A DNA stretch of 64,000 nucleotides from CAZFZT01 sp964523675 (GCA_964523675.1 CAZFZT010000003.1:1-64000), one strand, 5' to 3'. Shown: positions 17,322-27,417, numbered from the stretch's first letter. The notes: generated by a model not told the origin, from the letters alone. Translations and numbers: made by a program.

Positions 17322-18137
17322 TTACCTGACGCTCGTAAGCCCGCATTCAGGGCAACGATCTCCTTTGATGTGACGCAGGTCATAACCACACCCGATGCAG
17401 CGGCCTGTTCGCTGTCGAACGCGCTCGAGGTACGAACGAAAAACGACGATATTCCAAACATCTCGCGCACACAAACCGCTACCGAGCACAAGTGCCCAGA
17501 AAACAACATTGTGCGCGAACATCTTGGAGTCGAAGCGAAGCGTACGCCATCCTGCTGCACCGGGTGCCGGAGGAAATGAAGTAGCAGAACCTGTATATTC
17601 TCGAAGGCGAAATCGGAATGGTACGGCAACATCTACAATGCACCAGAGTTCATTCTCACTCGAAACCATCGCACTTCCGAAAACCATCGGTGGGGTGAGA
17701 TCGAGTCTGAGTTCGCGCAGATTGAGGAGCTCGGGGACTGGCGGCAACATAGGGACGGGCGGACCGGAACCTAGTTCATACCTCAACAAGCCAGGGCTGC
17801 TGTCAATCATCTCGGCTGGGCGTGCTTGTCGAGCGGTATACCATGTTCGTATTTGCTGTTGATTATGAGGTGGCATGAGAGGTGCCCTGACGGGTCCATC
17901 ATCAGGCAGCGACCCAAACCTGAAGCGCCAACTGTCAGACCAAGCCTGGGCGAGCATAGTTGTTGGTCCGCCCAGCCTCCACGCACGAACAGACGAAATA
18001 CGGAACGCGATCGCTTCGACAAGCAAGACCAGCAGGACGCTAACTACGAATGCTAAGAAGAACTTCGCTGCAATCCGTATCGCGATTGCTCGTCGAGTCT
18101 CAAGTACATTGCGCTTCGGTTGATGCATAACAATCAT
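17322..18137 (-). CDS. membrane protein with C-terminal zinc ribbon
   Basis: About 271 residues from an ATG at 18137 (18128 is also possible; the frame is open to 18239). One transmembrane helix near the N-terminus (FFLAFVVSVLLVLLVEAIAF), a ~150-residue extracytoplasmic-looking region, a second hydrophobic segment, and then the C-terminal ribbon CIGCGYDLRHIKGDRCPECG. The ribbon consensus CxxCGYDL...CPECG recurs in four other proteins of this window. Function unknown; the ribbon likely binds zinc on the cytosolic side. It runs towards pgl on the same strand. Confidence 0.8.
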   Translation of the reverse strand: MIVMHQPKRNVLETRRAIAIRIAAKFFLAFVVSVLLVLLVEAIAFRISSVRAWRLGGPTTMLAQAWSDSWRFRFGSLPDDGPVRAPLMPPHNQQQIRTWYTARQARPAEMIDSSPGLLRYELGSGPPVPMLPPVPELLNLRELRLDLTPPMVFGSAMVSSENELWCIVDVAVPFRFRLREYTGSATSFPPAPGAAGWRTLRFDSKMFAHNVVFWALVLGSGLCARDVWNIVVFRSYLERVRQRTGRCIGCGYDLRHIKGDRCPECGLTSVR

Positions 18138-18404
18138 TAATGTTGCGTGCAACCGGCGCAGATCTGTCCACCAACGCCTGGAGCTCCAGGATTGGATGCG
18201 TTCCAGCAGCCAGCTGGCAAGGTCGCCCCCACGCACCATCTCAATTTTAACTTGTGGTAGAATCTCGTGCTAAGTCAACTTCGCCATAGGAATCTCGCAC
18301 TAATCATTGAGGCACAGAGAACGCGGTCGACGCTCCCCTGAGTGGGAAGTATCGGCCTATCGTCTCCCATGCAGCTCGATTCCATTAAAAGGAGTCTGCA
18401 ACAG

Positions 18405-19919
18405 ATGTGGATGACTGGTTGGAATGGTTGGCCCGCTAACCGCGGTCTTCCGCCGCGCGGCTATTGGGTTCTTATCGCTTGCGCGACCCTGCTTTGCACC
18501 TTCGCCATCGCACAGGACGATGTGCCGCCGCCTGCTGATGAGCCGAGCGTGTACGAAGCGCCGCCGCCGGATCGGCCGCTCGATGAGCGCGTTGATGCTG
18601 ATCGCATGACCGTCAGCGATCCGCCGCCACTGCCGAATATGGTCGTGCTGCCCAAGCCGCCGCTGTACCGGATCGCCGACTCGGCTGAGGACGTGCCGGT
18701 CATCAGCGAAGAGCATTTCGAGAAGGCGCGGCAGGCGATTGAGCGCGGCGTGCGGTTCCTCCTTGAGAGACAAGATGAGGACACCGGCCTGTGGATGCAC
18801 GAGGCCCAGGCGTCGCCCTCGCCCGGTGCGGAGTCGCGCCAACCTTCGCCGGTTTCCGTTGCCGTGACCGCACTTGCTGTGCGGGCGGTCGTCCAGGCAG
18901 GCGATGCGCCAACGCGTGAGCGCAATGAAGCGCGCGCCCGCGCTGTGGAGTCGATACAGGATGCGCTTCGCGCGATCCAAACCATGCAGCGCGATGATGG
19001 CTCATTCCAAGGCGGTGCGCTCACGAATTACGTGACCTCCTCGGTCGTCTCCGCGCTGGCTGCGGTTGATGACCCTGCACTTCGAGAGCAGATCGGCTCC
19101 GCCGTCCGCTGGCTCCAGGCGAATCAGTGGCATCAGGAGCAGGGCGTTTCGCCGAATCACGACTGGTTCGGCGGCGCAGGGTACGGCAATCACGGCAGGC
19201 CCGACCTCTCCAACACGCAGATGATGCTCGATGCGCTCTACGACGCAGGTCTCAGCCCCGATGAGCCGGCGTTTCAACGCGCGATTGCCTTCGTCTCCCG
19301 CGCTCAGAATCTTCAAGCGACCAACTCAAGCGAATGGGCGGGCAATGATGGCGGATTCGTTTACACACCCGCCAACGGCGGCGAGTCGTTCGTCAACGAA
19401 GCGATCGGCGAAGGTCGCTACGGCAAGGATATTCCCGAAGGGCAGCCGCGCTCCCTGCGCAGTTACGGCTCCATGACCTACGCCGGCTTCAAGAGCATGA
19501 TGTACGCGGGTATGTCCGTTGATGACGTGCGCGTACGAGCCGCCTTCGACTGGATTCGCAACAACTGGACGTTCGATGAGAATCCCGGCCTCGGCCAGCA
19601 GGGTCTGTATTACTACTACCACACCATGGCACGGGCGCTCGTGATTGCGCAGCAGCATGAGATCACCGATGTGCAAGGCGGGAAGCACAATTGGCGTGAA
19701 GAAATGATCGACGCCATTGTCGCCCGCCAGCAACAGGATGGATCGTGGTCCAATGAAGCAGAACGCTGGCTCGAAGGCGAGCCGGTGATGGCCACTATCT
19801 ATTCGGTGCTTGCGCTTGAGGAGATCCTCAAGCCGGTCTTCGTGATGGACGAGCAGTTGCCGACCGGTCGGCGGCAGAATAGGAACCTGAGCCCACCGGC
19901 GAACTCGCCTGCCGACTGA
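18405..19919 (+). CDS. secreted squalene-hopene-cyclase-like alpha/alpha toroid protein
   Basis: 504 residues. I prefer the ATG at 18405 because AAAAGGAG (18387-18394) lies 10 nt upstream; ATG 18369 is also in frame. The signal peptide core is YWVLIACATLLCTFAIAQ. After a Pro-rich linker come repeats of the prenyltransferase/squalene-oxidase type: RGVRFLLERQDEDTGLW, IQTMQRDDGSFQG, and ARQQQDGSWSNEAE. No DxDD cyclase motif is evident, and the protein is exported, so a cyclase reaction is unlikely. Such proteins are numerous in planctomycetes. The signal peptide coding region contains a piece of an interspersed repeat. Confidence 0.85.
   Translation: MWMTGWNGWPANRGLPPRGYWVLIACATLLCTFAIAQDDVPPPADEPSVYEAPPPDRPLDERVDADRMTVSDPPPLPNMVVLPKPPLYRIADSAEDVPVISEEHFEKARQAIERGVRFLLERQDEDTGLWMHEAQASPSPGAESRQPSPVSVAVTALAVRAVVQAGDAPTRERNEARARAVESIQDALRAIQTMQRDDGSFQGGALTNYVTSSVVSALAAVDDPALREQIGSAVRWLQANQWHQEQGVSPNHDWFGGAGYGNHGRPDLSNTQMMLDALYDAGLSPDEPAFQRAIAFVSRAQNLQATNSSEWAGNDGGFVYTPANGGESFVNEAIGEGRYGKDIPEGQPRSLRSYGSMTYAGFKSMMYAGMSVDDVRVRAAFDWIRNNWTFDENPGLGQQGLYYYYHTMARALVIAQQHEITDVQGGKHNWREEMIDAIVARQQQDGSWSNEAERWLEGEPVMATIYSVLALEEILKPVFVMDEQLPTGRRQNRNLSPPANSPAD
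18438..18466 (+). repeat. degenerate copy of the GC-rich interspersed repeat inside a signal-peptide coding region
   Basis: AACCGCGGTCTTCCGCCGCG then CGGCTATT resembles AACCGCGGCCTTCCGGCACG then CGGCTATT at 6262-6290. It encodes NRGLPPRGY within the N-terminus of the toroid protein. Confidence 0.5.
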
Positions 19920-19989
19920 TGGCCCGGCGCGGCCTACGGCACGAAGCATGAGTGGTTCCACCTCCATGATTCCTTGAAAGGAACCAGCC

Positions 19990-20445
19990 ATGATGCGCCC
20001 GACACTTTCAATCGCAGCTTTCTGTGTAGTTGTCGTCAATGGCTGCGCCACGCCCGAACCTGATCGAGTGACCGCCCCGCCGCCCGAGGATCGGCCTCTG
20101 GTGGTGTCGCGTCAGTACAGCGGACCGATGCCGACGATCGAAATCCGGCCGGTGGCAGAGCGGCCCGAACTCGGCCGAACCATTGCCGTGACGATCACCG
20201 TGCCCAGTGGAGGACACCACCTCACGCTCGACCGAGGCATTGTCGATCAGCGTGAAGCGCATATGTATCTGACAATCGAGCAACCTGCGCGGGATGAAGT
20301 CGTCACGATGGCGCTCGACACCCTTCGCACCGAATTCCGCACCGATCGCCAGTTTGAGGTGGTCAATGTCTACATTCGTAGCCATCGACGCGATCAAACG
20401 CCGCCGACTGGTTATCACTTCGCAGGTGATGAGCGGATTGATTGA
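19990..20445 (+). CDS. small lipoprotein of unknown function
   Basis: 151 residues, ATG at 19990 with GAAAGGAA upstream. The N-terminus MMRPTLSIAAFCVVVVNGCAT has a signal core followed by a lipobox-like VNGC; the cysteine at 19 would be lipidated. The mature part contains 'ITVPSGGHHLTLDRG' and ends with a short charged stretch. The spacing of strands suggests a small beta-rich domain, but I do not recognise it. It lies between the toroid protein and a dockerin protein. Confidence 0.72.
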   Translation: MMRPTLSIAAFCVVVVNGCATPEPDRVTAPPPEDRPLVVSRQYSGPMPTIEIRPVAERPELGRTIAVTITVPSGGHHLTLDRGIVDQREAHMYLTIEQPARDEVVTMALDTLRTEFRTDRQFEVVNVYIRSHRRDQTPPTGYHFAGDERID

Positions 20446-20624
20446 GAAAAAGTGGACGTTCTTACCCACTTTCACAATTGAATCTGCTATCTTTTTCCGC
20501 TTCGCGGATGCGGCGATCGTACGCAAGATTCTGCCGCATCCCGTCTGGGTCCACGTGTGGCGTGGACATTGCAGAATCTGCGGACGCGCTGTCCGCAAAA
20601 CCCACCTGAACGGAGAAAGACGTA

Positions 20625-22076
20625 GTGAAAGGAATGAAACAGTTGTTGGCTGGCGCGATCGTCACAGCGGCTTCGTGTGCTGGAGTCGCTGTTCCCGTCT
20701 TTGCCGGCGAGGAGTGCGATGCCGAGGTCATTCATGGAACCACCGGAAGCGGCATTACCGGAGTTGGCAATTGGGTGCTGACCGATGTCAAGGTCTGGGA
20801 CGACGGCAACGGACCCGCGCTGTACATCACCGGCCGAATTGACTCGGTTGACGGCGTACCCGTAACCAACATCGCCAAGTTCGATGGCATCTCGTGGTCG
20901 TCGCTCGGTGACGGCGTGGGCCAGCCCGGTACCTCGCAGATTGCGAACTGCATCGAGGTCTTCGACGATGGCGACGGTGAGAAACTGTACGTGGGCGGCT
21001 CGTTTTCACATGCGAGTAACGTGCCCGGCACCGCGCATATCGCCAAGTGGGACGGCACACAGTGGCTTCCGGCCGGCTCCGATGGCACCACGATGACCGG
21101 CGGAGTGCAGGCCCTGGCTGTCGGCAACGTAGGGCAAGGCATGCGGCTGTTCGCAGCAGCGAGTAACCGCGTCTGGCAGTCTGACGGCGGGACCTTTGAA
21201 GTGATCCACCCACAGTTCAACGGCGGCACGTCTATTCGTGACATGCAGGTTTACACCCTCGGCTCGCAACCCTACCTCTTCGTGGGCGGCCAGTTCACCG
21301 GCATGGTCGGCGGACCGGCGGCTACGAACCTGATCCGATGGGACGGTAATTCGTGGTCCAGTTTCGGACATCCGAATCAACCGGTTTTCGCGCTCGAAGT
21401 GCATGATGACGGAGAGGGACCGGCCCTGTACGTTGGCGGCAACTTCACTTCCGTTGCCGGAATGGGCGCCAATCGCATCGCAAAAGTGCGAACCGTGAGC
21501 ACAACGACGCAGTGGTCCGCGCTCGGCACCGGAATGGCCGGCGTCGGTCCCGGCTGCTCGTTCTGCACCTCGCAGGTGAGATCGCTCGCTTCGTTCGACG
21601 ACGGCTCAGGCCCCGTTCTCTATGCCGGCGGCACATTTGGCAGCGCAGGCGGCAATGGTGTTCCGTACTTCGCCAAGTGGAAGGACAACCAGTGGCTCGG
21701 AGTTGACGGCATGATGCCAACAGGTGGCCATGGAAACTACGGCAACCACATTCACAGCATGAGCGTCCACGACGGCTGCGGTCCGCTGACCGAGAACAAC
21801 GCGCCGGGTCTCTTCGTCGCAGGACATTTCACTGCGCTCGACGGCAATGATGACCGCTACGTGACACTGATCCAAGGATGCTCTGACGACGAAGCGCACG
21901 ACTGTCAGCCGACGTCGGAGGACATCAACTGCGATGGCAGCGTCGGGGTTCCCGATCTCCTGCTCCTCCTTGAGTGGTGGGGCAACTGTCAGGGCTGCAT
22001 TTGTTATGCCGACTTCGATGGCGATGGAACCGTCGGCGTGCCTGATCTGCTCATTCTGCTCGCCAATTGGGGCTGA
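20625..22076 (+). CDS. secreted WDG-repeat (propeller-like) protein with C-terminal dockerin-like pair
   Basis: 483 residues from a GTG at 20625 (GGAG at 20612-20615, 9 nt away); ATG 20634 is an alternative. Signal peptide to about residue 27 (PVFAGEEC). The body has six or so repeats with phrases such as 'GPALYVGGNFTSVAG', 'IAKWDGTQWLPAG' and 'RWDGNSWSSFG', a pattern expected of a beta-propeller. The last 60 residues carry INCDGSVGVPDLLLLLEWWG and FDGDGTVGVPDLLILLANWG. It is followed by a strong terminator. Likely an exported structural or binding protein; no catalytic residues found. Confidence 0.88.
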   Translation: MKGMKQLLAGAIVTAASCAGVAVPVFAGEECDAEVIHGTTGSGITGVGNWVLTDVKVWDDGNGPALYITGRIDSVDGVPVTNIAKFDGISWSSLGDGVGQPGTSQIANCIEVFDDGDGEKLYVGGSFSHASNVPGTAHIAKWDGTQWLPAGSDGTTMTGGVQALAVGNVGQGMRLFAAASNRVWQSDGGTFEVIHPQFNGGTSIRDMQVYTLGSQPYLFVGGQFTGMVGGPAATNLIRWDGNSWSSFGHPNQPVFALEVHDDGEGPALYVGGNFTSVAGMGANRIAKVRTVSTTTQWSALGTGMAGVGPGCSFCTSQVRSLASFDDGSGPVLYAGGTFGSAGGNGVPYFAKWKDNQWLGVDGMMPTGGHGNYGNHIHSMSVHDGCGPLTENNAPGLFVAGHFTALDGNDDRYVTLIQGCSDDEAHDCQPTSEDINCDGSVGVPDLLLLLEWWGNCQGCICYADFDGDGTVGVPDLLILLANWG

Positions 22077-22098
22077 GCTGCACCAACTCGATTCAATC

Positions 22099-22130
22099 AA
22101 GCCGCGCCGAGTATTCGGCGCGGCTTTTTT
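22099..22130 (+). terminator. intrinsic terminator of the propeller-like dockerin gene
   Basis: A 12-bp stem AAGCCGCGCCGA / TCGGCGCGGCTT with loop GTAT, followed by TTTT. It lies between two convergent genes and is T-rich only on the plus strand. Confidence 0.9.
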
Positions 22131-22164
22131 GTTTGATCGTTGTCCGTGGCTGACCTGTCGGGGT

Positions 22165-25100
22165 TCAGGGGCATGGGCCCCATGCACTGAGCAGTTCGAG
22201 CAGGTCCGGCACGCCGACATTCTCATCGCTGGTGAAGTCCGCAATCGAGCAGTCAGAGCCAGCAGGAGCCGGTCCCCAGCACGCCAGCAGCTCCAGCAGG
22301 TCGGGGACGCCGACGGAGCCGTCGCCGTTGAGGTCATGCGGGCACGTCACGTTGCACTGGAAGGTGATGTCAACTTCACCGGTGCCGGTCGTAGCGGGGA
22401 CACCGCTCAGCGGTATCGGCGCGGAGCCGACCCGAATGAGATAACACTCACCCGCTGCGACGTCGACGGTCACTTCTGAACCGCCGCCGACGCAACCCGC
22501 GCCATTGTCGTTGCACCCGGCCAACTGACCGTCCGTTCCGCCCTCAGGTGGACATCCGCAGCCCTTGTACACGGCGATCATCGAGTCATAGTCGACGGAG
22601 CCGCAGGTGCTCACGGTCATTGTGCCGTCGCACTCTGCGACGCGCTGGAACCACACATCATGAAGAATCTGCGAGCCGCACTCGGCATGATGAATGCCGT
22701 CGGTCGTGGCGTTCTCGTTTGAGTACGGCGTGGGGATGTCCTCATCGATCACCTGCGCATCGGAGCAGTTGTCGTTGGGCGGAACCTCAACGCAGGAAAA
22801 CGTCACCTGGCCGGAGCCGAACAACCCCGGCGCCCCGGCGCCAAGGCGGACCTTATAACAGGAGCCCTCCTGGACCGGGATGTTCAGACTCGACGTTCCA
22901 ACCGCGCAGCCGGCGCTGTTGTCGTTGCAGTCAAGCAGCGCGATGTTCTGTATCGAGCACGACTGGCAGCCGTTGTACACGGCGATCTTGGTGTTGAAGT
23001 CCGCATTGTCGCACGTCTCGATCGTCGCGGTGCCTGTGCATGGCGCGGTCCAGTCGTACCAGATGTCGTTGTAGATGCCGGGATTCGGGCCGCAGCCGGG
23101 ATGCTGCGCGCCGTCAGTTGTCGCGCCGCGTGTTTCAAAGTTCACAGAGCCCTCGAACTGGCCGAGCACGAGGGGCTCCTGGCAGTTGTCCCAAAGGGTA
23201 TGACACTGCACGAACACGCTGCCTCCGCCGTGGCTGGGATTGCCCGCGCCGATGCGCACTTTGTAGGTTTCGCCGTTCTGCACGAACACGCCGCTGAGCG
23301 TCGGATCGTTGTTGCAACCGGGCAGCGAACTGTCACAGGCCATGAGACTGATGCTTGATGGCGGGCAGACATCCGAGTCGTACACGCCGACCCATGTCTG
23401 GAACGGCGCGTTGCCGCACGTGTCAACCGTAAGCAGTCCAGTGCACGTGGCGGTGTAGTGATGCCAGACGTCCTTGGTGAACTCGGGGTTCCAGTTGCAC
23501 TCGACCTGGAACGGCCCGTCATTGGAGGCGTTGGAGATGTTGAATGGGTTGAAGCCGTCGAAGATTTCGGTCGAGTCCTCGCAGGCATCGTTGGTCGGCT
23601 GCAGGTCGCAGAGATTGATCGCCAATCCAACGCAGACGTGATCCCAGCCGAACTCTTCATTGCAGCAGAACGAGTCGGCGATGCACACGTCCTGGCAACA
23701 TTCCTTGTCGTCGCAACCCACGCCGAGGTGCGCCTGATCGCAGGGGCCGTCGCCGGGGCATTCTTCGAGGCACAGGTCAAGCGCAAGCCCCACGCAGACG
23801 TTGTCCCAGCCGAATTCAGGATGGCAGCACAGTGAATCCGCTTCGCACACCTTCGAGCAACAATCCTCGATGCCGCAACCGGGCGTCGAATTGGTTTCAA
23901 AGCAGTCGCCGCAGCCGGGGCAGCTTTGCGGCCCGTCCGCTCCGCCGACGCACTCAGGGCAGAATTGATCAACGCACTGTTGATCCCAGAAGACATCGCA
24001 GCAGAACGGATCGTTGGCACAAATGGCAGCGCAGCACAGCGGATCACTGCAGCCGGGCGTCGTATGCACGTCAGTGCAACTTTCAAAGCCGGGGCATCCA
24101 GTCGCCTGAATCAGCGCATTGCGCGCGTTGACGAACCCCCAGCCGTAGATCGTGTCGTACCCAGGGTTCCCCAGGTCCATGGCGGACGATGCGAGAATGC
24201 CCTCAACCTGCACAGCCGTCAGGTTTGGTCGAATCGAAAGCACGAGGGCCGCTACACCTGCCGCCGATGGCGAAGCAGCCGAAGTGCCGCAAAAGCACGA
24301 ACCCGTGCCGCATACGCCCACACCGGGCGCGCTGATGAACAGGCCCGGCCCCCAGTTGCTGAAGCCCGTGAGCGTGCCGTCTGCATCCAGCGCTGCGACG
24401 GAGTTCACCCACGGAATGCTCGATGGATAACTGATGTTCGGCTGGCCCACATTGGGCGGCGTGCCCGGCACGATTTGTACGCCGTTGCCGGCTGAGGCGA
24501 AATGGATGATGCCGTTGGCGCGCGTCTCTTGAAACTTAGCCTCAACGGCAGCGGAACTGGAGCCCCACGAGTAAGAGTGATTCGTCACCCGCGCGCCGAG
24601 TAACTCGACGGCGTCGAGACCGTTGATGACCTGCGACCACACGATGCCGCCACCCGTGCAGTTGTCAGCGCCGCCCTGCGTGAAAACCTTCACCGAAACG
24701 GTGCGGCAATCGGGCGCGACGCCCGCGCCGCCAATTGCGTTGTTCATAATCGCGCTGACGGCGCCGGCCACGGCAGTGCCGTGCGTATCGCATGGGTTGG
24801 CCGGCCCGCCGTTGGTGCCGTTGCCCGTCATGTCAAATCCGGGCGTGAGTTGGTTGATGTCGGGATGCGTGAGGTTGATGCCGCTGTCGAAGATGGCAAC
24901 GATGATGTCCGGGTCGCCGGTCGTCACCTGCCACGCTTCGAGCATGTCCATGTCCATGCCGACCACGCCGGGAACGGGCGGCCAGCCGAGGCAGTCGCCG
25001 CACGTGGAAAGACCGCCGGTGTTGTCATGTCCCCAGCAATTGGGGAAGGAAGGATCGTTGGGCGCCCCGACGCCGTCGCCATGAACGGTGACTTTCACGA

Positions 25101-25746
25101 TCCAGTCGGCTTCGGCCCAGCGCACGTCAGCGCGCTGCGCGAGCGCATTGGCGATGCGCAGCACATCCGCGCCGCTCTTCGAGACGCTGCGCAGGCGGTA
25201 CACGTTCGCCATGCGGCTCCAGTTCTCGTCTATCAGCGCAGCCGGATGTCCCGGCGCTACGGCCTCGATCGCCGCCAGCGCTGCGTTGCGGTTGACCTGT
25301 GGCTCGAAGCGCACGATGAGGTCGCGCGTCGGGTACATCGCATCGCCGTTGGCGTCGAGATACACAGGCGTGGCAAAGTCAATGGCAGGATCGTCCGCCA
25401 GTCGCGCGGTTTCAGCCGCAACGAGATTGGCGTTCGCTGCGCTCAGGCGCACCTTCGACCAGCCCAGCGCATAGATCGGCCGCACATCAGCATTGGCGTA
25501 CCCAAGGGGCGCAAGGGCGGCACGTGCGGCGGACGCCCGTTCATCATCTTCGATGAAGACCGCGACATGCGCGGCATCAAGCGCCAGCGCCTCGGCGTTG
25601 TCGCCGTAATACCGAACCATCGGCAGGTCGCCCTCGCGTTCTGCAGGGACCGCCCGATGCGCTGACGGCTCCTCATGAACGACCGCCGCACCAACTGCGC
25701 ACAGGGCGCATGTGCCCAGCAACCACGTCAACGGGCTCTTCTTCAT
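22165..25746 (-). CDS. secreted S8 (subtilisin-like) peptidase with Cys-rich and beta modules and dockerin-like end
   Basis: 1193 residues from the ATG at 25746; AAAGGA lies just upstream, and overlaps an earlier in-frame ATG at 25761. Order of parts: signal peptide, propeptide-like region (to ~225), then a subtilase domain with Asp287 (IFDSGINLTHPD), His322 (CDTHGTAVAG) and Ser489 (GTSAASPSAAG). Three Cys-rich repeats follow (about 550-715; pattern C..H.TPGC.D..CC..VC..D.FCC....WD..CV). Then come three ~115-residue beta-sandwich repeats (NDNCSDAQVI..., DVWF...C.G...V.TCG). The dockerin-like pair ends WGPCP. All catalytic residues are present, so it should be active outside the cell. Confidence 0.94.
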   Translation of the reverse strand: MKKSPLTWLLGTCALCAVGAAVVHEEPSAHRAVPAEREGDLPMVRYYGDNAEALALDAAHVAVFIEDDERASAARAALAPLGYANADVRPIYALGWSKVRLSAANANLVAAETARLADDPAIDFATPVYLDANGDAMYPTRDLIVRFEPQVNRNAALAAIEAVAPGHPAALIDENWSRMANVYRLRSVSKSGADVLRIANALAQRADVRWAEADWIVKVTVHGDGVGAPNDPSFPNCWGHDNTGGLSTCGDCLGWPPVPGVVGMDMDMLEAWQVTTGDPDIIVAIFDSGINLTHPDINQLTPGFDMTGNGTNGGPANPCDTHGTAVAGAVSAIMNNAIGGAGVAPDCRTVSVKVFTQGGADNCTGGGIVWSQVINGLDAVELLGARVTNHSYSWGSSSAAVEAKFQETRANGIIHFASAGNGVQIVPGTPPNVGQPNISYPSSIPWVNSVAALDADGTLTGFSNWGPGLFISAPGVGVCGTGSCFCGTSAASPSAAGVAALVLSIRPNLTAVQVEGILASSAMDLGNPGYDTIYGWGFVNARNALIQATGCPGFESCTDVHTTPGCSDPLCCAAICANDPFCCDVFWDQQCVDQFCPECVGGADGPQSCPGCGDCFETNSTPGCGIEDCCSKVCEADSLCCHPEFGWDNVCVGLALDLCLEECPGDGPCDQAHLGVGCDDKECCQDVCIADSFCCNEEFGWDHVCVGLAINLCDLQPTNDACEDSTEIFDGFNPFNISNASNDGPFQVECNWNPEFTKDVWHHYTATCTGLLTVDTCGNAPFQTWVGVYDSDVCPPSSISLMACDSSLPGCNNDPTLSGVFVQNGETYKVRIGAGNPSHGGGSVFVQCHTLWDNCQEPLVLGQFEGSVNFETRGATTDGAQHPGCGPNPGIYNDIWYDWTAPCTGTATIETCDNADFNTKIAVYNGCQSCSIQNIALLDCNDNSAGCAVGTSSLNIPVQEGSCYKVRLGAGAPGLFGSGQVTFSCVEVPPNDNCSDAQVIDEDIPTPYSNENATTDGIHHAECGSQILHDVWFQRVAECDGTMTVSTCGSVDYDSMIAVYKGCGCPPEGGTDGQLAGCNDNGAGCVGGGSEVTVDVAAGECYLIRVGSAPIPLSGVPATTGTGEVDITFQCNVTCPHDLNGDGSVGVPDLLELLACWGPAPAGSDCSIADFTSDENVGVPDLLELLSAWGPCP

Positions 25747-25914
25747 TGTGTTTCCTTTCACCTTGCCTGCACAGCACGTGCGAAACCGTACCCCACGACG
25801 CCGCCGCCGCAGATGATAGCCGATTGCGGCCGAGAAGGGTCAAGTCATGATCCTGCTCATCCAGGAATTGCTGTTCGAGTACCATGCCACGGCCCTCTCC
25901 GGGCGTTCATCACC

Positions 25915-27417
25915 ATGAACTGCACCACCTGCGGCTACGCGCTCTGGAACCTGCGCACTCGGCAATGCCCGGAGTGCGGCGAGCAGTTCGTGCCCTCGCA
26001 GTTTGAGTTCATCACCAATTCCGTAGCGTTCTGCTGTCCGCACTGTGATCAGCACTACTACGGTACGGGAGAGAATGGCCACCTCGTGCCGTCCGAGTTC
26101 CACTGCGTCACGTGCGGCGAAATCGTGAACATGGACCAAATGGTCATGCGGCCGGCCGAGGGCGTGCGTGAAACCGAGACGCGCGTTGACCATGTGCCAT
26201 GGCTCGCTGATCCCGGGTGGCTCAAGCCCCTGTTCAAGACCATCGGGATGGCGCTGGCGCTTCCGCATCGGCTCGGAAGGGCCATGCGGCCCGAGCAGCC
26301 GCTGCTCAAGGCGTGGGGGTTTGCAGCGATCGTTCAGTTCATGACGTGCCTGTTCATGTTCGGGCCGTTCATCGTCTTCATGGCCTTCATGGGATCATTT
26401 GCGGGCGGCCCTCCCTCAGGCGGCATCGGTGTCGTTACGGGCTTTCTCGGAGTTGCGGCAGGGTATTGGCTCGCCCTCATGATTCTCATCGGCCTGTGGG
26501 GCGCGTTCTCTCATGCGCTCTTGAAGATCACCGGCGAGACGGCGCAGCCCATCAGCCGAACCTATGAATGCATCTGTTACAGTAGCGCGGCGTACCTCAC
26601 AGCAGGCGTGCCGTGCATGGGCATCCAGTTGGGATGGCTTTGGGGCGGTTGCTGGTGGGCAATCAGCGCGGCGATCATGCTGAAGGAAGCTCAGCGTGTC
26701 TCGGGATGGCGCGCCGGGGTCGCTGGAATTGCGCCGCCCGTACTGGTGATGGCGGCGTTCATTGCCGTGGCGATCTCATTCATTTTCGCCGCCGTCGGGG
26801 CCATCAACACAACCATGACAATGGCGCCGAACACGCTCGCCAGCAAGCCGGCGAACGCACAGACGAGCGTGCAGCAACTGGGAGGCAACCTATGGGCATT
26901 CGCATTCAGACAGCCGCCGCAGCATGTTGCTGAGCTCATCGAACCGGGCTTTGCCAGCCCTGTCATGTTCATCGTTGATACAACCGCAACAACGCTTGAT
27001 GACATCCCCCTGCCCGGCGATCAGAGTTTGCGGCTCAGTGACCTTGAGAATCTCTCGGAAGAGGAACAACGAGCAGCGTTGAGAGAGGCGGCGGCGTCAC
27101 TTCCATCAGGTGTGATTGCTCATCGGTTCGGCGATTTCGTCTTCACCTATCACGGCATCGACATGTCGCCAAGCAACATGGATGCGCAGCTCTGGCTTCT
27201 GATCGCGTCGCCTGATCCAGATACGAACGCGGTTGAGAGCTTCAACGGAGTTCTCGTTGTTGGATCAGCGTGGGGAACGCCCAAATCCATTCTCGAAGCG
27301 CGGTTTGATGAGGAGCTGGCTGAGCAAAATCGAATCCGCGCTCTGCACAACCTTCCCCCACTGCCGCACCCACGCGAGGTTCGCCACGACAAACCCGCCG
27401 TCGGCGATCGTAACTGA
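25915..27417 (+). CDS. multi-pass membrane protein with N-terminal zinc ribbons
   Basis: 500 residues, ATG at 25915 (the frame is open to 25675, but the ribbon begins here: MNCTTCGYALWNLRTRQCPECGE). A second CxxC pair set (CCPHCDQHYY, CVTCGE) follows by residue ~70. Four or so transmembrane helices occupy about 135-310 (IVQFMTCLFMFGPFIVFMAF, VVTGFLGVAAGYWLALMILI), an arrangement like Yip1-domain proteins. The C-terminal ~130 residues are soluble. It lies 32 bp before another zinc-ribbon membrane protein, probably in one operon. Function unknown. Confidence 0.82.
   Translation: MNCTTCGYALWNLRTRQCPECGEQFVPSQFEFITNSVAFCCPHCDQHYYGTGENGHLVPSEFHCVTCGEIVNMDQMVMRPAEGVRETETRVDHVPWLADPGWLKPLFKTIGMALALPHRLGRAMRPEQPLLKAWGFAAIVQFMTCLFMFGPFIVFMAFMGSFAGGPPSGGIGVVTGFLGVAAGYWLALMILIGLWGAFSHALLKITGETAQPISRTYECICYSSAAYLTAGVPCMGIQLGWLWGGCWWAISAAIMLKEAQRVSGWRAGVAGIAPPVLVMAAFIAVAISFIFAAVGAINTTMTMAPNTLASKPANAQTSVQQLGGNLWAFAFRQPPQHVAELIEPGFASPVMFIVDTTATTLDDIPLPGDQSLRLSDLENLSEEEQRAALREAAASLPSGVIAHRFGDFVFTYHGIDMSPSNMDAQLWLLIASPDPDTNAVESFNGVLVVGSAWGTPKSILEARFDEELAEQNRIRALHNLPPLPHPREVRHDKPAVGDRN

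Noticed and set aside
23142..24086. 314-residue minus-strand frame
   Set aside because: Out-of-frame shadow of the subtilase Cys-rich and beta region.
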